64,000 nucleotides of DNA from Heterobilharzia americana (taxonomy: Eukaryota > Platyhelminthes > Trematoda > Strigeidida > Schistosomatidae). The notes beneath the pieces were generated by a model. It was not told the origin of the DNA. It made no database searches and saw nothing but the letters and a program-made list of their open reading frames with translations. Both the position numbers and the translations under genes were made by a program. Shown piece by piece: positions 43,731-54,400 of the stretch (its first letter is position 1; each line of letters starts with the position of its first letter). The stretch covers positions 47,277,491 through 47,341,490 of the forward strand of contig OX104130.1 in the NCBI GenBank assembly GCA_944470555.2. The letters are read 5' to 3'.

Positions 43731-45799
43731 CACGACAATTTGGCTTAGGTGGCAGCCCTTCATGCATAATAAGTGTTCATGACATCCGTTCGGTCAAGAT
43801 TCATAACCCCACTTGTTAAATTGCCCGTCATGCTAAGTACCAGACGCCTGATTTCTATACTCCACACACGGTGATTCCATATCACGTAAGCGGTAATATT
43901 TAAACGTCCATAACTTCACTCAGCTTTTGTACGTAAGTTTTCGTGCGCAAGCGAATACCTAGTTCCAAATCCGTTCTTCTTTTCATTCCGCAGTGGTATC
44001 TTCGTGTTCAGTTTTGTTTTCACTGATTCCGGATGCACCTTCACTTTCCCCATAAAATGACCTCTAAACAGTTGGTTTCCGATACTTCTTTAGGTCGCTT
44101 TTGTGGTCTATACAGTGAACTCGCGTATATAGATTATGGTTGACACACCTCTGCGTAGTATTTTTGTGCTCTTATTGCCAACTTCACCTGCTGCTTGCTT
44201 TTGTCACTCATTTTCTAGGCCAATCTAACCAGTCAGTCATCCATATGGAATTCTGGCGATCGTATTTGTCAGCAAACACCATGCCATCACAAGTTTATGA
44301 GGAATGCACACAGTCCAATGCCACGGTTGTACTGCTCACCATACCTTTAGGCACTTTCTATGGTTCATACAACAGCTGAATACTTCCTAATTTCCAGCTG
44401 GATTTGCTTCAGTCTGCAGTAGAATTATATTGGCGTCTATCTGCTTTATTCTTTGTTGCCTGTGAAGCATTAGCGTTCCTTCTCTAGACTCATGTCTCGT
44501 TTGTCAATAATAACATTGTCCTATGTTTTGTTTGATACTGCACATAAGTCAGTTCAGACCACCAAAGTTAACAAAACTGTAAACTGGTTTGTTTTCATGC
44601 AGCTCATGCTGTATGAAATATATTACATTATTATAATTCCGGGCGTCGCAGCGCAAGTATTATTTTCAACAAGTAGTTATCATCAGATATAAATTCAGCA
44701 TCAAACGTCCTTGTCGAGCTGTTGCTGCAAATGGAAAAAAGAAAGAAGAAACACGAGTAGATATAGAAAAGAGAATGACTGCGCAATGCGATCGGCGGAA
44801 GAGAGAAGTTCGCATCCGTTTAGACATAGTCGAAACTTATCCGCATTTTCATGTATGCATGTGAAGCAAACTGCGTAGTTTTTCCACTACCAGTTTCTCA
44901 AAATGCTCTATATCTGGGTTGTATCGTGGTACCTTTGAGAGGAAGACAGTGTACAATATATTTGTTGTACTGAGGAGAGGGACCAGCGCTCACACCCTTG
45001 TATGCAGACGTAAACCCATCGGTGAAAGAGGAACTCGAGGACTTTAACAACTGTTTCATACACTCAGAGGTCCAAGAAAGTTTTCACTAGCCTATGACGC
45101 ATAGACGGTGGCTAAATGAGTGATAGACTGATCGTGTACTGGTAGATTAATAAGTGAGAAGTGTAAAAATGTTACAGAACTTGCCCTACAGGTTGCTTTT
45201 AGAAGCCCGTTCCAAATTTGAGAGTATTTACTAAAGAGGGAATAGCCTCACAGGCCTGTCGCGCAACACTCAGCTTCAACCAATACTTAGTGGCTACGCA
45301 TACTATACGTATACGTAATGATCAGCTTGATTTATAGACTATGAGAGGGCAAGTGCCAATGAACCAATCCAAAATAAAATGTGGGGTTCAGTCTGAGTCA
45401 CCCCTTCCACGGCGGTCGTAAACTGAGCATGTCATATTTGGATGCGTAGTCCAGATTGTAGCCACCTCCTAATGTTCTGCAGGGGAAGTAACGTTGTGGC
45501 CCTTCAACTTTCAGTTTATCGCCCATACAAAGGCCACTGAGAATAAGCGGGCAATATTAAAAAAGCGGGCGACTGCACGCTTTATCGAGGAGGACCCGAG
45601 ATTCAGTACTATAGGAGTTACGAATGGTGCATCCCTAGAGGCTACGTAACTTAGGTTTGTTATCAGCCATTTGTTTCATGTCACCAGAATATCTGATGTC
45701 AAGATTAGCACAGAAGAGTGTCTGGGCAGCTGTTTTTCACATACCTCAAGGGTTAGGTCGGGGTTATTCTTTTCCATACTAAGCTAACCATCGAATCCA
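43731..45799. other. Spacer, no supported gene
   Basis: No domain-bearing ORF seen. The right part may include the 3' untranslated region of the CR1-like element that follows. Confidence 0.45.
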
Positions 45800-45944
45800 C
45801 GGTGGGACTCTACAAACTATGACGCAAGTTTACTTGGCTCCTGCTGGGCAGTATGCAGGTTGGTACACAGTTCATGAGAGCAAAAGTGTGTGCACAACCT
45901 TCAAGCCATTGGCGTGCAGGAATGTGTTACCTTCACTGAAGCAG

Positions 45945-46771
45945 TTACACGCACTGCTGATGCAAATTGTGAACAACAAGGGCCCGAGGACACTGCATAA
46001 CTCCACTAGTTATATGCTTAGGTTCAGGCTCGATGGAGTTTAGTTTCATGGTTTGAGTACGATAACTAAGAAATGATTTCATCCGACTAAGTATGGGGTC
46101 ACGAACACCAATCGATTGTAGCCTATTAAGGAGTATATTGCGAGACACCTCATTAAATGCCTTTGGTATATCGAAGTGTGGGACAGTGACGATTTTACGT
46201 GCCTCACTGTTACCAATGACGAGGCTGAAGAAGTCGAAATGGCAAGCAATGCAGGACCTATTCTTCATGAAACCATGCTGAAACTTTGTGATTAGGTTTT
46301 CTGCTAGTAAGTAATCAGAGACGCTGCTCTAAATTACTTTTTACATAATTCTAAAGAGAACCGGTGTTGTGTTGGTAGGTCTGTGATTAGTGAAGCTCGA
46401 TTTGTCTCTGAAGGCGTTATGTAGCTAGCTTTTAATTCAGTGGGGTATGCGCCACTATCCATTGATGGAGTGAATATCTTAGGCAGGAACAGAGACATAT
46501 CGTCGCTACTGTTTGTGATGACGATTGGGTTTGATTGTCTGTGCCCACACCTGTTGATAGCCACACTTCTGACGACAAAATCCACACTGGCGCACGAACC
46601 TGAAGTAAGTAGTGCACACGTGGTGGGGTTAAGTTTTCTAAGACTGAATCTTGCGAACGATTCATTAAATAGTTTAAACATTCCAGGGGCGTCGTTGCAG
46701 ACCATCCCATTGTGCAATAAATCAGCTATGTCTCTTGATGACTGCAAACGCCTATTCAAAAGAGAGGTCAA
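45945..46771 (-). pseudogene. CR1-like reverse transcriptase region (5 kb element)
   Basis: The 45945-46268 frame reads HFDIPKAFNEVSRNILLNRL (RT motif with catalytic Asp, normally FSKAFDxVxH), then SFLSYRTQTMKLNS and SGVMQCPRALVVHNL, a corrupted SGVxQGSVLGPLLF. Upstream frames at 46334-46771 carry FNESFARFSLRKL and DDMSLFLPKIFTPSMDSG, matching the RT N-terminal segment. The YADD box was not found downstream. Confidence 0.75.
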
Positions 46772-47099
46772 ACTGTATATCCTAGAACCACTTTTGAGGG
46801 CATCAAGCTCTTCATTTATTGAGTCTCATGCACGTAAGGTCTTAAATGCTTAATAAGTATCGTAGGTGGAGTGCGACGGGACAAAGTCTTTAGAGGAGTG
46901 ATATAGCACGGATAGTTTCCATAGCTTGTTGCGGAGCATTCGAGGCGTGAATCGGTCCTCATTGTTTTTACCTCAACTTTTCTCATAGGAGCAACGATAT
47001 TTAAACATAGCGTTATATTTCCATAGAAAAATGAAAGTGGTTCTGTTAATGGGGCTGTTGCGAAGTGTCCATCCAACGGCTGCACCTGAAGAGCTGGAT

Positions 47100-48042
47100 G
47101 AATACCTCCCATTCCGTACTTTTTCAGCTACGACACAAAATATTTCTTGTAGGTTCCTTGTTCTCCTCACGAAGAGGAAAGATTGATAGGCAACAGGAAG
47201 CCATTCTGTGGTCACCGTTAGCAACTCCAGCACCAGCGCGCGTGGTAACTGGGACGACGTCAAGGCAAAAGATCAGATCCAGCCTACTGCCTACACGTGT
47301 CAGTGAATGGACATATTGTTTCCACCCGCGGAAATCCAAGACGGTAGGTATCTCGTCACAGCCTTGTGGGCCACAGCCGGTTTCTCAGTTAACTTCAGGG
47401 AGGTTGAAGTCTCCTGCAATCAGTTTGAAGTCAGCGCTAATGGATGCAGCATGGAAGAATAACTGAGCAACAAGCTCATCAGTTTCTTTTGATGGACGAG
47501 GATTTTGCAGTTAGTGCCGCTTATGATAACCCACAGTGAATCAGGGAGGGCATTTAATACCCCGCTTCAACCTTATTAGGTGTAGCAAGACTAAATATCT
47601 GAATCAGGCAACCTATTCCAGGCTTATGAGCCCCGTCAGTGTGATAGAGAGCATGACTGCCTGTGCACAGGTCCACATCAAAGACTGAGGTAGGGCACCT
47701 TCATTCAGCGACCGATATTGCTGTAGGTTTAGTGAGTAAGACTGCCGTTCTCAAGTCAGAAATTTGCCTTGGCAACGAGTGTGTATTGATGAGCAGAAGT
47801 GTGAAAAGATCACTACGACTTGAAAAATGTCCTACAATACCTTGCACATCTAGTTGGTGAGAGAAGTTTCCCGTACCTAATTCATTGGACGATGTGCTAC
47901 TTGCATCATCGGCATGATGAGAGTGCTTGGTGGTGAATGGCGGCATCATCGGTGAGATTCTATCGTCCAACGATTTACGATCACCTGCTTTTCGGAGATA
48001 CAGGTGCGTAGTTGATGCAGTGTTCGTTCTTACTGGTGACAT
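47100..48042 (-). pseudogene. CR1-like endonuclease remnants (5 kb element)
   Basis: LINTHSLPRQISDLRTAVLL and PTAISVAE (47701-48042) match the start of APE endonucleases (NARSL..K..EL.....P.I..ITET). Near 47370-47430 the minus strand reads IAGDFNLPEVN, the conserved GDFN motif. SRLDLIFCLDVVPVTT (47124-47339) followed by GDHRM matches the LDLIF ... SDH end of the domain. The order is correct; the frames differ. Confidence 0.8.
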
Positions 48043-48344
48043 AAAGTATGGTTTGTGACCAGCGTAAATCGTGGATGGTAGCTCCAGGCTTGTTTTTTGA
48101 TAGGTGAAAAGATTCTATGTACCACGGGCCGTACATATTGTGGGGGACCCCAAAAACGTTTTGATGAGGCTCAAACGTGGGGATAGTATTAGATGTGGAA
48201 GTATATATATCCCTATTGTACTGACTAGGATTATCCCGTTGTCAGTGTGGCTTTGGATGAGGTTTATGTGACTTGTATGGCAGGAAGTTATACGTTATGT
48301 CACATAGCATCCTGTCGGGGCCCTGACGGCCGGATAAACGTGTT

Positions 48345-49408
48345 CTAGGGCATTGTCTTATGCGGGATGCCTCCCTTTTCAACGGTTGAGGTAAGGTGTG
48401 AAACGTTTCGTTTGGGTGGATTTTCTTTGAAAGTTCCCCTACTTCCCATGGATACGGCAGTGGTTTTGTCGATAGCAACTGTGTTAGCCACAAAGTGTTC
48501 TTCGCCGTCGTCAGACAAAATGCGTTTGAAGATGGATTTCTTCGACAGCTTCGTAGGTCTTAAGTGTGGGGTCTTACCTGTGGGTCTGTGTTTAATGACG
48601 CTATCGTCAACCAACGGGTTTTTGTCCACGGTTACCCCAGGGAAGCCGGTACCGATAGTTGGGTGTCGGGAGAAATTAAAAAATCCGGTTTACTTAAGTC
48701 CACTTCCACTTGAGATTGCTTTACCACCAGAGCGGCCGGCGTAGTAGGATTATGGTTCCAGCTGCACTCTCCGATTATTTCCCACTGCATGCAGTGCCTT
48801 CAGAGTTTTCATTTATTGAGGCGGTACGACTGTTTTTCCTCTGCTTTCTACGCTTACATGGGTTTTTGTCATGTACAGCTGTAGTAGTTTTGAAGTTGCT
48901 ATTTAGTCTTATATGGTCTTGAGAGTCAATTAACCACTTAGCATCATGTGAGGTGGTGAACTTGAAAAGAATAGGGCAATCCATTTGTGCTGCCTTTTTG
49001 CGGGGGCGCCTACGGTTACAGTGCACAGCCTGCACGCCGCATGGGACTAGTACCTTTTTTTTGATAACATCCGAAGATATGGTATCTGGGACATCACGCA
49101 ACATGGGCTGTTGAGAAGATGCCAGCCTTTTCGTCGCTTCAGTTGATAAGTGTTCTATTGGGGTTTCAGCTTCTTTCATAAGGTTTGGGGCTAGGCTGTT
49201 GTTTCCCAGGAAGATATGCTGGGGGTTAGAAGTCCTCAACTAACATCCTGATTTCATCTACCGTGGACCTAATGTTGTCAGTTTCTCTTCCCTTTTCCTT
49301 GATGTTATGATTCATTACCGAAATAATGTCCTCAGCTCTGACAAGAGGTGTGAGGTATGTGAGTTCGTCAGGATCTGCATTATATGACGCGTAGAGTTTC
49401 GGCCACAA
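48345..49408 (-). pseudogene. CR1-like ORF1 with coiled coil and RRM-like segment
   Basis: At 49226-49408, SVMNHNIKEKGRETDNIRST is likely coiled coil. At 48775-49239, CPILFKFTTSHDAKWLIDSQ followed by DHIRLNSNF matches the RP(I/L)L.KF.....A..LL....L segment of RRM-type ORF1 proteins. A basic cluster KNPCKRRKQRKNSRTASIN comes next. The 48345-48629 frame looks like a low-complexity linker. ORF1 proteins of this type coat element RNA. Confidence 0.55.
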
Positions 49409-50125
49409 TCCAAAATATTAGTGGAGCCAACTCTTGCATTCTTATCGATAGAGCTGGAGCAATCTACCTCTGAGCGTTTTGCTTCCAATTGTCCCATCCT
49501 TAAAGTGGGCTTTAAGTGGGGTTTGCAACTGACGGTAAAGGTATGTAGCCCAAAAGAATGGGAATACACAGTCTGCAGGCTACAATGTAGCTTCAAATTA
49601 TCCATATAGAATTGATCGTTATACTACTATAGTAATGATAATAATGGTCTAAACAAAACAAAAAACTAGCAAAAGGATAATCAAGGGTCACGTGAAAAGT
49701 GGCGTACAATTTCAACATTACTCCCTGTTTAGAGCTGATACCCTATCTGTATGGTCAGTCCGTGCATCTTTCCTTCAGAGCTCTATCATGAACTTAAATG
49801 TGCAGCCGTCGGAAGTTTCGGTGACGCCGATTGGAAGGGTTGATTGGCTTGGTTCCACAAACATACCTTTATGATGACTTCTGCTTAAATAAGTGAGGAT
49901 TATGAGGTCATCTACCAGGAGCTCATCGGTTGTAAGGATGCAACCCAGTTAAGATAGATTTTTTCCCACCCCCAACACGTTGCTAGTTTTGCACCGTCCT
50001 TTAACGCCGGTCTCTCATCAAACTCGAAGTATTTATCTGCAATGGGTTTGGCACACTAATTCCACTTTGGGGACCGAAATAACCGAAAATTGCAATGTAC
50101 ATGCCTCAGTGGGAATAAGCAGCAG

Positions 50126-50332
50126 CTAAAGGGCACCGAACATTCGGCTACCGCGCTGTAAATCAGCGGGCAGCTTCCTGTCAACAGAACAGTGATCTTT
50201 GAAATATCCAACAGAACGACAGATAATATGGGAACTAAAATTCGGCACCGTGGTGACTTTTGCCCTTATTTCATTTTGTCTATTGCAAGCGTCACATAAG
50301 GGAACGTGATCGCTTGCTCGACAACGTTCCAC
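50126..50332 (-). pseudogene. Possible N-terminal Cys-rich part of CR1-like ORF1
   Basis: ERCRASDHVPLCDACNRQNE has a CxxC with an upstream Cys and His, compatible with half of a zinc finger. It lies between the 5' repeat and the coiled-coil part of ORF1, where the other CR1-like copy has its PHD finger. The evidence is weak. Confidence 0.3.
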
Positions 50333-50349
50333 GAAATGCCACTAAATAA

Positions 50350-50780
50350 TACTATTATGCCACACTACGCATTAAACGAACGAGTTTACGTGGAAGGACA
50401 CCAGGGAAAAGCCTCGAGGCAGCGAAGTCTGAGGACATTTTAGGAGTTGTTTTGATGCGAACTTGACAGACACAGAGGCCAACCACGAATACGAGACCAA
50501 GAAAGAACGCAATAGCGTAGTCGGATGGAATAGTACACTCGCGAGGCCATGCCAAGGTACCGATGCATTCCAACTGACTGGCTAGTGGGTCGACAACGAG
50601 CAGTGCGACGTAACGTGATAGCGTGCCAAATGGCGAGGATGCTTGACCGGGTGCCTTCAGCTTAGCGGGTCCAGTTAAACTATCAAGGTCAGCACCAATG
50701 TTGAATCTTGTCAAACGCAAGGCAATTGATCCTAGAGGAGTGTGACGCTACAACATGAAGTTGATGATTGTAAGAGAAGA
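50350..50780 (-). repeat. 5'-end repeat of a CR1-like family, copy C (best preserved)
   Basis: On the minus strand it reads TTTGACAAGATTCAACATTG, then CCATTTGGCACGCTATCACG, and later GGCCTCTGTGTCTGTCAAG. It is GC-richer than its surroundings and open for 121 codons, with a hydrophobic run (FFLGLVFVVGLCVCQV). That openness may be chance in a promoter-like 5' UTR. Copies A and B elsewhere in the window share its landmarks. Confidence 0.65.
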
Positions 50781-51376
50781 GAAGATGCTGGAGGTAGCCA
50801 TACGTCACATACCTGTGCATCTATGGTTGTTACAGAGTGGTGTTGACAACAAATGCTTGTCAGTAAAGTGTGGCAAAAAATGTATCTCATTCATATCATC
50901 AAGCATTGTCCTCGTTATTTAACCATCTCATCTAATATAACTTACTTGTCAAGCTTCAAGCTTCTGGGCGCGTGCAGCTTTTGTCTGCCACATTGAGGGT
51001 GGTTCTTGAAGCGTGTGAACTGATCACCTCAGTTCAAGAATTATTAGGTATTTTAGCTGGGAATCTGTCAATCGATTAGAGAGGAGTGTGCATGTCTGGA
51101 AGAGGAAAACTTCCTTTGAGGTTGCAGAGGTCTTACCAGGTAGCCACCTGAGACACCTATCCGTTTAGCAAGAGATTAAATGTTTTATTCATTCTGGCCA
51201 AAGAGATATTGAAAATTGGTAAGACTGGAAACTAAGCGTCTGCATTTTGAAAGTGAGGAGAGTTCAAGGTCTAGAACTAGACGCGAGAGATCAAAAACTA
51301 CCAGTTTTCTACGCTCGCACTATCAATATTGGATATTGGAAGGTCTCATCTAGGCGCCTGACTACATTAATTTCTG
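50781..51376 (+). promoter_or_regulatory. 5' flank of the drebrin-like gene (putative promoter/5' UTR region)
   Basis: Unique-looking sequence between the CR1-like element and the DBNL start codon. No clear TATA box near the start. A short segment at 51282-51322 (GCGAGAGATCAAAAACTACC and CGCTCGCACTA) recurs in diverged form at 53567-53607 in intron 3. A trans-splice acceptor cannot be ruled in or out. Confidence 0.35.
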
Positions 51377-51453
51377 ATGTCTATTGATTTAAATACTAAT
51401 GGACAGGCCCTTGGCTCTGCTGTTAACTGTGTGCTGGATGGAAAATGTTCATG
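51377..51453 (+). CDS. DBNL: DBNL exon 1 (start codon)
   Basis: 25 codons plus two bases, beginning MSIDLNTNGQALGSAV and ending with the TG of a split Trp codon. The ATG has no in-frame upstream extension resembling the family, and the length from Met to Trp equals that of other family members within a few residues. The donor is GTATTA. Confidence 0.8.
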
Positions 51454-54400
51454 GTATTATTCAATATTTACACTGAAAACTTCAGGATCATTTTCGGGTA
51501 TATGGGGCTAACGTACACACTCGATGTAAAAAATCAAGGTAAATATATACCTTCGTTATCTATTGAGTCTTTCAATGTTTTTAGGACATGATGTGAAGGA
51601 GTTTGTGAATGGATTCTGCGATGGAAGAGTCCTTTATGGCTTTGTTCGTGTTGTTGTAGATTCCGCACCTGCAAAATTTGTATTGATAGCATGGGTAAGT
51701 ATCACCACTCAAAGAGCATGCCTGTTTCTATTTTACGCCTGAAGCCGTGGTGTTTTTCTTCCACTACCTTTGTTTCCTCAATCTTCTGTTGAAGAAACGA
51801 ATTGTATACTAGGTTTCAAGAATTTCTAAGATGAATTGTGACATGTAATTATTGTTCACCATCAAACATGTTTATTATGTGTACTAGGAAGTTGTGTAAT
51901 TTTGGCAATCACGTATAATCATATATATTCTCAGGGCAGGCCAAATATGTCGGGAACCTCCCAGTCTCTCACATCAACATTTGTTTATGTATCAAGTGTG
52001 CTTTCCTAAGGGTTCATTTCCTGACAATAAAACTTAGCTTAATACGAAAAGACTACTTGTATTTGAAATCTGAAACAGTGTAAATTTTAACTTCACTTGT
52101 ATTTGTAATATCCGGCGTGAAATAAGTTCAAAAATTCAACCATTTACCTCTAAGCTTCAAAATAGTAAAATAGCTATACTTCGGACGTCATAGATACGTT
52201 GACTGTTCTTTGGACTCCGCGTATCTATTGATTAGGGTTTCATTGTATTGGCGTATGGTTTACTGTTATTATTTAAGGATATATGCTACAACACTCAGGA
52301 CCAATTTAATTCTCTGGTTTCTTTCGCTCGGGCCATGAATGGTAACTGACTTCATTGAATATCAAAACCATGAAATTGTTAGTCTGTCCGGCTATTTATT
52401 TTTTTGCCGATATCAAAACATGAAGGACAACGGGTGGGGAAGAGGAACCTAGGATACTCCATGACAATCTACTGCAGCTGGAATCTTGGTCAGCTGCGAA
52501 TAGTCTGAGTTTTAATCTAAAGAAGTGCAGGGTAACGTATTTTTGCTCACTGAAAGCGATGAAAACCAGCTACACCCTCAACAATTGGGCAGTCACCAAG
52601 GTATCCACAGAGAAGGACCTAGGACTAAACTTCTCTAACATACTGGATACTAGTGTCAACTATAATGGAATTGCTGTAAGAGAAGACTCCATCATGCACT
52701 TTCTAAGAAGACAGCTTTAAGCGCTTACCCCCGAATTATTCCTCATGGTATTTAAAACCTATATTAGACCACTTAGAGGTGTTCAACATGAGAGCCCCCC
52801 TATAAAAAGAGAGACTTGGGTACTCTTGAAATGGGTGATGTGGTTCGTTGTCGGAATAACAGACAAAATGTGTTCAACATCTTGGCCTAACTTATTCGCA
52901 ATCACCTATTGAAAGAAAAGAGGCGACCTAATAACAGCCTACAAGATCATTCACCAAGTGGACTAACAGGTTAATATTATCAGTCCGAAACATAGTTTCT
53001 TGAGAACCCCACTCGCAAACCCAGCCACAGGGCTAAGGCGAGAGAGATCTAACTTCCCCTCACACACGGTGTGTCCCTTGTGGAAGGAAGAAAGTTGCCA
53101 CAGCGATGCCAGCTGACTACTTCAGATGACTGCTGGATAAGTACGTGGGGGCAAGCATCTTGCCATAAACATTAGCCGGTGGCAACCGAAGGTATTCCCA
53201 TCCATTCCTGTATTACCCAACTATAGTAACTGCAAGAAGACCTGTCTCTTCTGCATATTATTACTGGCAACACTTATTTTTCCGTAAGTACTTCTCACTC
53301 TTCTTTTTCAATCCTCACTCGCCCTATTTCTCACTACTTTTTAAATGAAGCCTAATGCTTACTTACAGATGCTTGCAAAAACAGGAATTGCAAAAGGTTA
53401 ATTTATCTTATCTCCAGCTCTGTCGCTTCCCGAAGCAAACCAAGCTACAATTCCCAAGAAGTACCTTCAAATAGACAATCAATCCTATAAACAGAAAAAG
53501 CATAGACTTCTGCGACAACTGATGGAGTGTAACCAAACATGAAAAACCTAGCCTCAAGACGTAAAAGCGAGAGCTCAAAAACTACAAATTCCCTCTACTC
53601 GCACTACTGATGTATGTTAGTTAGCCTTGCAGTATTTTCACTTACATATTGCAGTTATTTTGGAGATTCGCAGCTCCGTTTGCTAATTGGGGTTCATAGT
53701 CAAATACACATCTGTACTTTGTTTTCGGATCGCATATCTTCACTTTTGTCTTTCAGATGCTTATTTCCGTTAGCATTTCCATTTTATCTCACGTTATAGG
53801 TCCAAAAATGATGTCCTAAAGATATAGACTCAGTGATTTGAGTCTTTTCCATGTTTGCCCTACAGTAAGAAAACGGTGGTAAATGTTGTATTTTTCTTAT
53901 CTAATTTATAGCAGAAATCCGAAATTAATGAAGGCTCTTCGAGTTCAGTTTATGTAACGACTATTCCATTTTTCGTTGTCTGACCCCTTCAGTACATAGT
54001 AGCACACCACTGCATGAAGTGAAACTGTAGGTGTCCATTTTCCATTAAAAAAAAACAATAACAATTTTCTGCTGATACTATAAATCATCATCATCATTAT
54101 CAACATAGGACCAGGCATTACTGCGTAACGGTCCGAGTTGCCACACCTCGTATCAGCACATCAAGTAAAAAGGTAGTGAGGCGAAGGATGAAGATAAGTG
54201 AATGCAGTCAAAAGAAATATAAAGTGCGAGAAGAAAGGAAAGAGGAGTGACAAAATGGTGAGATTCGGTATAGCGTTGTTAAGATGAGGATAATGTGTGT
54301 ATACATCTGCGCCACTGACTTCGGTTCTGAGCCATATCACCTAGAGTCTCCAACCACTGGTTCCTCTTGTCCCGTGGACCCCAACCACCTAGTCTGCATC

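Larger units (their letters stand above)
45800..50780 (-). mobile_element. CR1-like non-LTR retrotransposon with 5' region, ORF1 and ORF2, decayed
   Basis: Minus-strand order: 5' repeat (50350-50780), ORF1 remnants (48345-50332), endonuclease (about 47100-48042), RT (about 45945-46771). At about 5 kb it is the most complete CR1-like copy in the window. It belongs to a different lineage from the 21.7-25.4 kb copy, judging by ORF1. Frames are broken throughout. It ends about 600 bp upstream of the DBNL start codon, so it could affect that gene's promoter region. Confidence 0.8.

Noticed and set aside
46440..46853. 137-codon plus-strand ORF
   Set aside because: It lies opposite recognisable RT sequence on the minus strand, so it is a shadow frame.
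50355..50720. 121-codon minus-strand ORF with a transmembrane-like stretch as a gene
   Set aside because: It lies inside the 5'-end repeat. The homologous copies at 21 kb and 25.7 kb are not conserved as a reading frame.
51323..51376. Spliced-leader trans-splice acceptor before the DBNL start
   Set aside because: An AG after a weak pyrimidine run exists near 51352, but nothing distinguishes it from chance without transcript data.
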